Source: a virus. From it: a DNA stretch of 22,559 bases. The position numbers were made by a program, and so were the translations under genes. This document shows, one piece after another, positions 6,381-13,413 of this stretch (positions are counted from its first letter, which is position 1; each line of letters opens with the position of its first letter). Below the pieces are notes generated by a model that saw nothing but the letters and a program-made list of their open reading frames with translations, was not told where the DNA came from and did no database searches. The stretch lies in IMG/VR virus record IMGVR_UViG_3300032298_000771, positions 1-22,559 of that record. One strand, given 5' to 3'.

Positions 6381-6651
6381 TGGCCCAGAATGATTCTGAG
6401 CTGGGTGAACAGAAGTGCGGTGTGTTGACATCTTCCTCAAACTTCTCACCTGTCATGATGTTGACACGTTCAACCATGCGTGGTTTGTAGTACTTGGTGG
6501 CAATGATGCTGAGTTGGTCCACACTCCACCCTGCTTTGCGGCACAGGCGTGTTCGGGTGGCACGTGCGGCGCCGAAAGTTTTGTACGCACGGGTTTTCAT
6601 GGGACCATCTGTCACAATAAGTCCAGTACCTTTTGAAACAATGTAATACAT
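6376..6651 (-). CDS. Small conserved phage protein, 91 aa
   Basis: The protein MYYIVSKGTGLIVTDGP... has a basic centre (KTFGAARATRTRLCRKAGW) and ends in a distinctive block, YYKPRMVERVNIMTGEKF followed by NTPHFCSPSSESFWAM. I recall this C-terminal block from T4-like phages of aquatic bacteria; function unknown. It is small, soluble and probably expressed early, since it is the only gene between two sigma70-like promoters and has an AAAAAGGAGCC-type ribosome binding site. Its stop codon lies within the hairpin of boundary cassette A. Confidence 0.8.
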   Translation of the reverse strand: MYYIVSKGTGLIVTDGPMKTRAYKTFGAARATRTRLCRKAGWSVDQLSIIATKYYKPRMVERVNIMTGEKFEEDVNTPHFCSPSSESFWAM

Positions 6652-6681
6652 CTTGGCTCCTTTTTGCTACTCTATGTCTAT

Positions 6682-6710
6682 ATTATAGCAAAATGGCGAT
6701 TTTTGGTCAA
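6682..6710 (-). promoter_or_regulatory. Sigma70-like promoter, TTGACC-17-TATAAT
   Basis: TTGACC (6710-6705) and TATAAT (6687-6682) are 17 bases apart with an extended -10 (TGCTATAAT). The predicted start near 6675 gives a short leader with the GGAGCC site of the 91-residue gene. It lies inside boundary cassette B, just after the end of the virion-like gene. Confidence 0.85.
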
Positions 6711-6720
6711 CCACCAAAAA

Positions 6721-6738
6721 GTACTACTTGAGTATTAC
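6721..6738 (-). terminator. Weak hairpin terminator, cassette B
   Basis: GTAATAC-TCAA-GTAGTAC folds with one mismatch in a 7-bp stem and is followed by TTTTT on the transcribed strand. It overlaps the stop codon of the 282-residue gene and would close the virion-gene transcript before the next promoter. Confidence 0.45.
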
Positions 6739-7583
6739 ACCAATGCCCGTGCTTGTGCAGGGGTATATTCACTGTCGCTCAGCGTGGCCTGTGGTGGTAC
6801 CGCATTGGGCAGTTGTGGAACATCGTTGTCCGCTTTGAGTCCAACAGCATTGATGCCTGCGGTGTTGCGTCCTTCACGTAGCGCACCCACCATAGCCTGA
6901 CCTGATTGGTTGGCTGTGTTGGCAATAGCTTCCAAAAATTCAGCAGCCATACCTGTTTGTGTTTCTTGCCCGTAACCGGCCAAGGCAGGAATAAAAGCAG
7001 TGATGGGCAACTGAGCACCGGCTGTGAGTGTGGCATAGTTGATACTTGCTTGTGTTTGAAATGCAGCCTCGTTGGCACTGTGCTGGGTCATTGCTGTCCA
7101 GGCAGTGTTCAATGTTGTGGTTGCAGTGCCCATGGCAGTGATGGCTGTGCCGATCTCAGCGTCAGCGGCTGTGATCAATACCACCAACGCCGCATCATAA
7201 GATGCATATGGATTTCCTGTGTTGTAAGGTGCCGGAAGAGCGATTGCACCCGGCAACCCATACACATCTGTGATGAGATTTACCATGTAAGAATACACAG
7301 TATCGAGTGTGGTTAGTGTACCGGCGGTGAGTTGCGCTGAGATGGTCGAAGTTACAGAGGTCAAATAATTGTTGTAAGGAATACCGGCTGCTGATCCAAA
7401 AAAATCTGTGGTCAGGTATGTGCCATTGGGTCCTGATCCTTTGGCCAAATTGGTTTGATAATATGTGGCCACTGCGGCAGGCACAGGAGTTGTGGTGTTG
7501 GCCACCAAGGGCAGACCTTTTAGTGTGCCTAGTTTTTGTGAATATGCTGCCGTTTCGGCTGCTGTTTGTGCCAGTGTGGTCAT
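6735..7583 (-). CDS. Ala/Thr-rich virion-like protein, 282 aa
   Basis: I do not recognise a named family. The protein is dominated by Ala, Thr, Leu and Asn with very few Lys, and has long low-charge stretches (TAADAEIGTAITAMGTATTT at about residues 138-157) that look like amphipathic or coiled helices. The C-terminal 60 residues (ALREGRNTAGINAVGL, then NDVPQLPNAVPPQATLSDSE) are Pro-rich and probably extended. ATG 7583 overlaps the stop of the 414-residue gene (ATGA), so the two proteins are translated together and likely belong to the same virion part. Position downstream of a PAAR-like protein suggests baseplate or spike-tip association; this is inference. Confidence 0.75.
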   Translation of the reverse strand: MTTLAQTAAETAAYSQKLGTLKGLPLVANTTTPVPAAVATYYQTNLAKGSGPNGTYLTTDFFGSAAGIPYNNYLTSVTSTISAQLTAGTLTTLDTVYSYMVNLITDVYGLPGAIALPAPYNTGNPYASYDAALVVLITAADAEIGTAITAMGTATTTLNTAWTAMTQHSANEAAFQTQASINYATLTAGAQLPITAFIPALAGYGQETQTGMAAEFLEAIANTANQSGQAMVGALREGRNTAGINAVGLKADNDVPQLPNAVPPQATLSDSEYTPAQARALV

Positions 7584-8824
7584 TGTAGTATTGCCGCCAG
7601 TTGTTGTGTGGTTGTGCCTGTGATGCCTTTGATCTGTTGGAACGCAATTTGCAATGCACGATTTGCCGCAGCATTGGCTTGCGGAATAATTTTGGCCAAC
7701 TCATCACACCCTGTGGGACTAACAGCCCCTGAATTTAAAATAGGTACTATAACAGAATTCACTGCACCAGTTTCGTCGTATATCAACACAGGACCATTGG
7801 GTGTGGGCAATGTTAGACTGCTAAAACTTGTGGGAAACAGTTTTATAGGATTCAACAGGTCTGCCATGGTTTCAATACCAGGTGTGGTACAGTCTAGTAT
7901 GTCTAACACATCTTGTAAGCAGTTACTAGTAGAGGCAGTGTTATCATCTTGCACCACACCTGCATTCCTTATTCTAGTAAGCACATTACCAAGACTGCCG
8001 GTGATTTTGGTAGTACGAGTGATTGTAGTAAATGCAGGATATGCACGTTTTTGTAAAGTATCAAATTGATTTTGTGTAAGTCCATTCTGGTTGTACAGGC
8101 TTTGCACATTGTCATTCACAAGATCTGAAATATCTTGGTCAGTCAATCCTTCAGATTTTAATGCGGCAGTTACACAAGGAGTGGACCCATTCAACATGTT
8201 GCCACATTCAGCTAAATTTTGCAACAATCCAGCAGGGGTGCCAATACGTTCTAATCGAGTGAACTTGATTGCACAACCAATGTTGGCAAGATCTGCACCA
8301 AATGCCGGAAATGCCAAATTGACTTGTGCTATGTCACCTGTGATCAAATTGTTCATGTTGGTGAATGTGGGACCAAGATAATCATCGCTGTTGGCATTGA
8401 CTGCACTGTTGATAATATTGTTTGTGAGACTGATGTATCCTTGTGCGGCACCAAATGCCTGAGCAAACTTGCCAAAGTCTCCACCGCCCAAATAAGTGCT
8501 GGCTGATGTAGAAATAGTTGTGGCATAACCAGCGTTGCCCACATTCCAGGAAACATTGCTGGGTACACTGTCTCCCAGAGCAGGGCAGTAATTGCCTGCA
8601 ACATTGGCACCTAATGTTTTGAGATTGGTTATTGTGCCTGCACTGATACCAAGACTGACATTGCTTGTGGCTTGGCTGATAGTGTATAACAAGTTGGCTA
8701 TGGGTGCCAATGCATTGTAACTGGCAACACTGCTGGCCAATTGGGTATTGGCTGTGATGGCATTGCCTGCGTAAAATCCCACACCTGCTGTGAGTTGTAG
8801 TGGTGTTGCTGTTGACTCTGCCAT
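7580..8824 (-). CDS. Virion-like protein downstream of PAAR, 414 aa
   Basis: ATG 8824 (MAESTATPLQLTAGV...) is chosen because TAATG joins it to the PAAR-like gene; an upstream in-frame start at 8872 would overlap that gene by 48 bases. The protein is rich in Asn, Thr, Ala, Leu with seven or more Cys, and has alternating helical and beta-like blocks, including TPNGPVLIYDETGAV and FDTLQKRAYPAFTTI. No enzyme motif is visible. It follows a spike-tip gene and precedes another Ala/Thr-rich gene, so a tail or baseplate component is the best guess. I recall proteins of this length after PAAR genes in aquatic T4-like phages but cannot name the family. Confidence 0.75.
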   Translation of the reverse strand: MAESTATPLQLTAGVGFYAGNAITANTQLASSVASYNALAPIANLLYTISQATSNVSLGISAGTITNLKTLGANVAGNYCPALGDSVPSNVSWNVGNAGYATTISTSASTYLGGGDFGKFAQAFGAAQGYISLTNNIINSAVNANSDDYLGPTFTNMNNLITGDIAQVNLAFPAFGADLANIGCAIKFTRLERIGTPAGLLQNLAECGNMLNGSTPCVTAALKSEGLTDQDISDLVNDNVQSLYNQNGLTQNQFDTLQKRAYPAFTTITRTTKITGSLGNVLTRIRNAGVVQDDNTASTSNCLQDVLDILDCTTPGIETMADLLNPIKLFPTSFSSLTLPTPNGPVLIYDETGAVNSVIVPILNSGAVSPTGCDELAKIIPQANAAANRALQIAFQQIKGITGTTTQQLAAILQ

Positions 8825-9108
8825 TATGCTGCTCTCACTGTGCTGGAACCTGCCACACGACTGTGACCACAAGTATCACTGTCGCCATCACGTATGACTG
8901 GATTTCCACCAGCACGTACTGTGCCCGACCCTCCTGCGGTCACTGCTGAACAGTGTATGCCACAACCAGGTTGCCCACAACAAGGATGTGGTGTTACTGA
9001 AATACCAGGTATAACAATAGGACGACCGTTCACACGCACAGAAGCCACACCTGATGTGTTTACACCCCCTGCCCCATTAGGATCACCCTGTCGTTGTACT
9101 GCTGGCAT
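8824..9108 (-). CDS. PAAR-like spike-tip protein (T4 gp5.4-like)
   Basis: PAAR proteins cap the central spike of contractile tails and sharpen it for membrane puncture; T4 gp5.4 is the phage example. Here MPAVQRQGDPNGAGG, VRVNGRPIVIPG, GSGTVRAGGNPVIRDGD and SSTVRAA show the short Gly/Pro beta-repeats of the family, with Val-Arg-Val-Asn-Gly and Val-Arg-Ala-Gly-Gly units. A Cys/His-rich centre (HPCCGQPGCGIHCSAV, residues about 41-56, plus Cys and His near residue 80) could bind the structural metal ion seen in PAAR tips. At 94 aa it is normal length. AAGGAA lies ahead of ATG 9108. It overlaps the end of the SGNH-like gene by 26 bases. Confidence 0.85.
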   Translation of the reverse strand: MPAVQRQGDPNGAGGVNTSGVASVRVNGRPIVIPGISVTPHPCCGQPGCGIHCSAVTAGGSGTVRAGGNPVIRDGDSDTCGHSRVAGSSTVRAA

Positions 9109-10027
9109 ACGGTTCCTTGTTCAAATAAGATTGAATTCTGTTGAAATATTCTGTGGCAATCATGTTGTGAATTGTATCATCGTGTATGTGATATGTAGGT
9201 TCACTCATAAAATCACACCTTGGTAGATACCAAAAGTTTATGTTTGTTTGGTAAGGCTCTAGTTCTGCTGATATCATTTTTGCGCAGTCTTTATTTAGGC
9301 GTAGAATTTTTTCTTCAACTAGCCCGCCTAGACTAAAAACCAATCCAACACCTTTGGCAATTATTTTGTAAAACTTACCTTCAAGCAATGCAAAATCTCG
9401 ATTCCAATGTATATTGATATCAAATTCTAGTTCAAAGAACTGTTTTGAATATTCATATATTTCGTCAGAAAATCTTGGCTCCAATTGTGTATTTTTTTCT
9501 AGTCTAGATTTTTTTTCAAAATATAAGGACACAGGGCCCATTGTTTCATACAGCGGTTTTTCAGCAAAATATTCTGGCAGATATGAGCGACCCACGTGAT
9601 CTAATAATTCACTTCCAAGAAACATTCCATTAACCATGGTATCATGCAAAAACGGCTCGTGCAGCATGGCATGATAACTTTCATCAATTATACCTTTATG
9701 TTTCCAAAAATACTTGCTGACTCTGCGGCATCCTCGGGTAGGCATCAGAGTTTTGAATATTTCTGTGCAATTAATAATGATAAAAATAGTAGCTGGATCG
9801 GCCAGTGCTTTTTCAATCTGCAAAGAGATTGCAAAATTGGTACATGACGGTATGGCAACATTATGAATTTTGGCGCCTGGTAAAATACGAGCCACTTGTT
9901 GTTTTAATTTAGCCGACCAATGAGACCTGGCGTTAGGATCTGGTGAAACGTAACTAAAACTATCACCACAGATATACACAGCATTTTTTTGCTGTGACTC
10001 TGTTGTTGACAGTTTTCTTTTCTTCAC
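9083..10027 (-). CDS. SGNH/GDSL-like hydrolase domain protein
   Basis: The protein has the spaced blocks of SGNH hydrolases: block I CGDSFSY with Ser23 as likely nucleophile, block II VAIPSCTN (58-65), block III IIINCTE with Asn86, and block V HDDTIHN with Asp284 and His287 near the C-terminus. This superfamily cleaves ester bonds, often on acylated sugars or lipids; in a phage it could deacetylate surface glycans, but the substrate is unknown. It is 314 aa, with a long middle insert between blocks III and V. The start is GTG 10027, since no ATG exists before block I. The gene is AT-rich (17/60 GC in 9421-9480) unlike the genes around it, suggesting later insertion. Confidence 0.7.
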   Translation of the reverse strand: MKKRKLSTTESQQKNAVYICGDSFSYVSPDPNARSHWSAKLKQQVARILPGAKIHNVAIPSCTNFAISLQIEKALADPATIFIIINCTEIFKTLMPTRGCRRVSKYFWKHKGIIDESYHAMLHEPFLHDTMVNGMFLGSELLDHVGRSYLPEYFAEKPLYETMGPVSLYFEKKSRLEKNTQLEPRFSDEIYEYSKQFFELEFDINIHWNRDFALLEGKFYKIIAKGVGLVFSLGGLVEEKILRLNKDCAKMISAELEPYQTNINFWYLPRCDFMSEPTYHIHDDTIHNMIATEYFNRIQSYLNKEPYASSTTTG

Positions 10028-10030
10028 TAA

Positions 10031-10330
10031 TTATCCCATTAAGATTTTACTGCGCACAGGCTTGATACCTGTTGTGGCTTCCAAATAACTGTCCCCAACG
10101 TCTTCACGCACAGGAGCAATCATGGCCACGCTAGATATATTTACCGTGACTTCTTGCTCGGGATCTGCAGTGAACAAACTATTCATCAACTGTATACCTT
10201 GCTGGCCGGGCACCACTGCCACGGGCTTGCTCAGTGTGTAAGTACTGCTGTCAAATGCTGTGACCTTGGCCACAATCTCTTCACCATAGCCCATGCGCAT
10301 GGTGTATGTTTTTCCTATTTCAACGCTCAT
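10031..10330 (-). CDS. Small conserved phage protein, beta-barrel-like, 99 aa
   Basis: The protein starts MSVEIGKTYTMRMGYGEEIV with strands of alternating hydrophobics (VAKVTAFDSSTYTLSKPVAVV) and ends DVGDSYLEATTGIKPVRSKI. I recall this pattern, strands up to a VxPGQQGIQL turn and a DSYLE.TTGI tail, from T4-like phages of aquatic bacteria; it looks like a small Sm/SH3-like barrel and has no known function. ATG 10330 has AAAAAGGAAC upstream and overlaps the methyltransferase stop (ATGA), so it is translated with that gene. Confidence 0.75.
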   Translation of the reverse strand: MSVEIGKTYTMRMGYGEEIVAKVTAFDSSTYTLSKPVAVVPGQQGIQLMNSLFTADPEQEVTVNISSVAMIAPVREDVGDSYLEATTGIKPVRSKILMG

Positions 10331-10932
10331 TCTAGTTCCTTTTTAACTATTGCCAACTGATAATTTACCAAGCCCAACTTGAGCCTGTGATAAAACATGT
10401 TTACAAATGCATCGATGCTTTGTTTGCAACGACCCAAATAGTGCTGATCATCTTCCCACAAGTAGTCATCAAACAGCATGACACCACCGGGACGCAACAA
10501 TCCAAAACACATCACGGCATCTGCTAGAGCATCATCTGCATTGTGACTGCCATCCACGTAGATGAAATCATATTGTCTTTTGTCCACAATCAGTTGTGCC
10601 AGTGCAGAGAAACTCATGTTGGCATGTACTTCAAGTGTTTGTCCTGACTTTTTGACTTCGGCTGTGTTGGCACGGAAGCGTTGTTCAATACTGCGATCTT
10701 CGGGTATTGAATCACCACTGAAAGCTGTGACCGGACGATCAGCAAATGGATCAACGCAAGTGATTGTGCCTGTGTCACTCAGCATGTTTTCCAACATCCA
10801 GCAAGTGCTGCGGCCTTCATGGCTGCCTATTTCTAGTATGCTATCAACTGTTTTTTGTTTTTGTAAGTAGTTGGTGATGTAATCAAAGTTGACCAGTGCA
10901 TTGCTGAACCAGTCAGATGTGAATTGTGGCAT
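10327..10932 (-). CDS. Class I SAM-dependent methyltransferase, 201 aa
   Basis: The SAM-binding motif I is ILEIGSHEGRST (residues 32-43), followed by TCVDPF (58-63, acidic post-I residue Asp61), YDFIYVDGSHNADDALAD (121-138) and LLRPGGVMLFDDY (145-157), a layout of the Methyltransf_24 family, many members of which act on sugars or small molecules. Substrate is unknown. The whole protein is one Rossmann-like domain with no target-recognition insert, which argues against a DNA methyltransferase. It sits between glutaredoxin (TAATG overlap) and the 99-residue gene (ATGA overlap), at the end of the ribonucleotide reductase block. Confidence 0.85.
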   Translation of the reverse strand: MPQFTSDWFSNALVNFDYITNYLQKQKTVDSILEIGSHEGRSTCWMLENMLSDTGTITCVDPFADRPVTAFSGDSIPEDRSIEQRFRANTAEVKKSGQTLEVHANMSFSALAQLIVDKRQYDFIYVDGSHNADDALADAVMCFGLLRPGGVMLFDDYLWEDDQHYLGRCKQSIDAFVNMFYHRLKLGLVNYQLAIVKKELE

Positions 10933-11153
10933 TACATCAACCTTTGGCGCAGTTCGTTAAATCCGCCCACATACTCATCATCCAAAAAGATCTGGGGTAC
11001 TGATCTGGCAGTTGGTACTGCTTCTAATAATTGCTCACGAGTCCAGTCTTGACTGATATTGCGTACTTCGTAGTCAATGCCTTTCATTTCCAATAAACCT
11101 TTGGCTTGTTCGCAGAAGGCGCATTGGTCTTTTGACCATACTATGGCTTTCAT
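10932..11153 (-). CDS. Glutaredoxin
   Basis: A minimal glutaredoxin of 73 aa. The redox motif is Cys11-Ala-Phe-Cys14 after a first beta strand (MKAIVWSK), the cis-proline loop is SVPQIF with Pro53, and the glutathione-binding GG pair is at 63-64 (YVGGFNEL). It most likely reduces the disulfide formed in the phage class I ribonucleotide reductase at each turnover, using host glutathione; T4 carries NrdC for the same job. It lies in the same transcript as nrdA and nrdB and is joined to its neighbours by ATGA and TAATG overlaps. The CAFC centre differs from the common CPYC and would change the redox potential. Confidence 0.93.
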   Translation of the reverse strand: MKAIVWSKDQCAFCEQAKGLLEMKGIDYEVRNISQDWTREQLLEAVPTARSVPQIFLDDEYVGGFNELRQRLM

Positions 11154-11377
11154 GTTGTTTTCCTTTTGGGCTCTACTTTAATAATGCATGGTGAATCAAT
11201 ACGATCCGACATGGCTTTGACACCGTCTGCCCAGGCATGCATCTTAACTGACAACCAGTCTAAAAATTGCACTCTCAGGCAGCGATTCTTTTCTTCAATC
11301 CGTTCAAACTTTTGCATCACGTTGCGAATGTTCTGAAAGTCTTCAGAATCTCTTATTGGAGTATTGGGTTTGTACAT
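11150..11377 (-). CDS. Small helical protein of the nrd block, 75 aa
   Basis: I do not recognise it. ATG 11377 (MYKPNTPIRDSEDFQNIRNV) has AAAAGGAAAA just upstream; an in-frame start at 11425 would overlap nrdB by 38 bases and lacks a site. The protein is highly charged and almost all predicted helix (VMQKFERIEEKNRCLRVQF, residues about 20-38), ending in a basic tail (VEPKRKTT). Position between nrdB and glutaredoxin, with an ATGA overlap to the latter, suggests co-expression with ribonucleotide reduction, but nothing in the sequence shows a role in it. Confidence 0.7.
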   Translation of the reverse strand: MYKPNTPIRDSEDFQNIRNVMQKFERIEEKNRCLRVQFLDWLSVKMHAWADGVKAMSDRIDSPCIIKVEPKRKTT

Positions 11378-11387
11378 ATTTTTCCTT

Positions 11388-12500
11388 TTATAAATTTGGT
11401 AATTCGTCGTAGTCCAGTTGATCACTCATGACGCCGATAACATAGTTAGTTGATTCATTCTCTTGCAGTGCAGTTTGTTTCTTCGACGTGTCCACATGCT
11501 TCATGAACCAAGGGATAGGTGTGCTTCTAGGTGCAGGTTCCTGATATTTGACGCCAATTTCTTTGAGTGCGCCCACTGCTGTGTAGTCCACAAAGTCTTT
11601 GAGAATGTTGGCGTTGAGTCCAATCACAGGACCTTTCTGGAACAAGTAATCGGCCCAGGCCTTTTCCTCACGGATCACATCTAGGTACAACTGATACACT
11701 TCGGCTTCGCATTCTGCCTTGGCTTGTGCAAAACGTGGATCTTCTTTCACAACCTGGTTGATGATCCAAGCAGTCCAGTCCTTGTGCAGGATTTCGTCTT
11801 GCAGGATCAGGCTGATGATGTTGCCGTTGCCAATAAAGATACGGTTCTCAACCATGGCCAAACTTGTGGCAAAACTTACCATGAAGCGGAATGCTTCCAG
11901 TGCGTATGACGCATTCAGTGCCAACCAAATTGCTCGGATATGGTCTTGTTCGCGAACCATACCTGTCATTTCACTGCTGAGTTCTTTATGGCAATTTATT
12001 CTGTGTAGTTCGTCGTAATATCGGCCAACACTTGACGCCATGTCCACAATCTCTTTGGTGTCATGAATGGTGTTGAACACATCCTTGGGCACGTTGTAGA
12101 TGTTGCGAATGATATGACTGTAGCTACGACTGTGAATGTTGGTTTCAAAGAAACTCCAGTTGTACATCAGTGCTTCCAGTTCAGGAATGCCCACCACAGG
12201 AGTAAACACCTGTGCTGGTCCGCGCCCTTGTAAACTGTCAAGGGCTGTTTGACGCAACAGGTTGGATGTAAAGATATGTTTCACAGTGTCACTTGATTCT
12301 TTGAAGTCGTTGGCATCTTTGGTCAAGGATACTTCTTCAGGAATCCAAAAAAAGCCACGTGCCTCTTGTTCAAACTTCACAAGTTTATTGTACTTGACTT
12401 CTTCAAAGCGTTGGATAGTAACTGGACCTGCTGGATCAAGAAACATCTTGCGATGTAAGTAATCTGTTTTGGTGGCTAGGTTGTATTGTGCTTGGCTCAT
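11388..12500 (-). CDS. nrdB: Ribonucleotide reductase class I beta subunit
   Basis: This subunit holds the diiron centre and tyrosyl radical that start ribonucleotide reduction in NrdA. Visible ligands by comparison with E. coli NrdB: Asp88 (LDSLQGR), His123, Glu202 (LEAFRF), Glu236 and His239 (DEILH); the radical tyrosine is Tyr127 (HSRSY). At 370 aa the length is normal (E. coli 376). The first helix ligand region reads FFETNIHSRSY, with Glu119 four residues before His123 where other class I enzymes have three (ExxH), so Glu119 may not be the exact equivalent of E. coli Glu115. The C-terminal tail (DYDELPNL) should bind NrdA. ATG overlaps the PRMT-like gene as ATGA. Confidence 0.95.
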   Translation of the reverse strand: MSQAQYNLATKTDYLHRKMFLDPAGPVTIQRFEEVKYNKLVKFEQEARGFFWIPEEVSLTKDANDFKESSDTVKHIFTSNLLRQTALDSLQGRGPAQVFTPVVGIPELEALMYNWSFFETNIHSRSYSHIIRNIYNVPKDVFNTIHDTKEIVDMASSVGRYYDELHRINCHKELSSEMTGMVREQDHIRAIWLALNASYALEAFRFMVSFATSLAMVENRIFIGNGNIISLILQDEILHKDWTAWIINQVVKEDPRFAQAKAECEAEVYQLYLDVIREEKAWADYLFQKGPVIGLNANILKDFVDYTAVGALKEIGVKYQEPAPRSTPIPWFMKHVDTSKKQTALQENESTNYVIGVMSDQLDYDELPNL

Positions 12501-13411
12501 TTTAGTTCCTCTATTTTGTATGAGATTTTTCCTGTGCGGAGATCATGTTCCACTATTACTCGGCTGTTGGGAGAGTTTATCACAGCAGGATTTGCTGGTA
12601 GTTTCCAATGTCCAGTATCCAAGTAAAGACGATCGCTGCCGTGTTGCATGCCTGCTCTGGGCACAATCAACACTGGCTGTTTGGCTGTGTCAACTTGCAG
12701 TTGACGAATAGGTTGGTCCACAAAAGGGGCGTTGGCATCGAGCACATATCGACCAGTATAGGTGTTGTTGGTAGCCCAGTCTATATAGATTGACATGGGT
12801 GTTAGTTCTGTCACACCCTCAGGCAGGCCCACTTTTGATTTGATGGGTTTGTTGTATTTTTTTGACAGCAACAAGTTGACGTATGCTACAAAACGAGGAT
12901 CAATGTCCACTCCAGGAGAGAAATGATTTTCTTCATGTGCTTGAATCAAACTGCCGGCAATGTCTGTGGATATTGGTATAGCGTATATTTCTAAAAAATA
13001 CTGTCCGGGCAAAAATTGCCGGCCTAGTTGTCTGGGCAAACTGTTGTAGAGCCCTTCGCCCCAGATGTTGTCATCCACAGTTTCGGTAAACACTACTGTT
13101 TGTTCATGTTCGCAGGTATGATCATAGCGTTGATTGATCAACGTGATGCGATCTTGCAGTTTGAGTATGTTAATTACCTTACACCCTAGTTGATAACGAT
13201 CAGGATCTGACTCATAGGCCACAATGCTACAAGCGCCATGCTTCAAAGCCAGCATGCTCAACAATCCAGTGCCAAATCCAATCTCCACACAATCATGATC
13301 ACGAACTTCGGTTAATATTTGATCATAGAACTGATTACGGGCAACATCATTTAGCATGGAGAGGTATACCCCATCGTGATTTTCAAAATCAACGCGATCT
13401 AAGAAGTCCAT
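12497..13411 (-). CDS. PRMT-like SAM methyltransferase between nrdA and nrdB
   Basis: The first 130 residues are a SAM-binding Rossmann domain: motif I VEIGFGTGLLS (42-52), post-I acidic residue in VAYESD (Glu67), and a FTETVDDNIWGEGLYNSLP stretch (108-126) with Glu110 and Glu119 that resembles the double-E loop of protein arginine methyltransferases. The remaining 170 residues are beta-rich (PMSIYIDWATNNTYTGRYVL), like the PRMT barrel. It probably methylates a protein, but the target is unknown. The gene lies between nrdA (two bases away) and nrdB (ATGA overlap), so it is made in step with ribonucleotide reductase. Alternatives include a PRMT-shaped enzyme with another substrate. Confidence 0.8.
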   Translation of the reverse strand: MDFLDRVDFENHDGVYLSMLNDVARNQFYDQILTEVRDHDCVEIGFGTGLLSMLALKHGACSIVAYESDPDRYQLGCKVINILKLQDRITLINQRYDHTCEHEQTVVFTETVDDNIWGEGLYNSLPRQLGRQFLPGQYFLEIYAIPISTDIAGSLIQAHEENHFSPGVDIDPRFVAYVNLLLSKKYNKPIKSKVGLPEGVTELTPMSIYIDWATNNTYTGRYVLDANAPFVDQPIRQLQVDTAKQPVLIVPRAGMQHGSDRLYLDTGHWKLPANPAVINSPNSRVIVEHDLRTGKISYKIEELK

Positions 13412-13413
13412 GA

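Larger units (their letters stand above)
6655..6738 (-). repeat. Gene-boundary cassette, copy B
   Basis: Second copy of the terminator-promoter-ribosome binding site cassette at 6296-6379; see that entry. The copies differ mainly in the promoter spacer and in the hairpin arm, where B has one mismatch but a longer T run. Confidence 0.75.

Noticed and set aside
7195-7707. Minus-strand frame of 170 codons overlapping both virion-like genes
   Set aside because: It is out of frame with the two ATGA-coupled genes and has shadow-like Ser/His/Arg composition.
9292-9298. CTAAATA late-type motif inside the SGNH-like gene
   Set aside because: It is about 184 bases from the next start, lacks the flanking G and T seen in the other two copies, and lies in AT-rich coding sequence where chance matches are likely.
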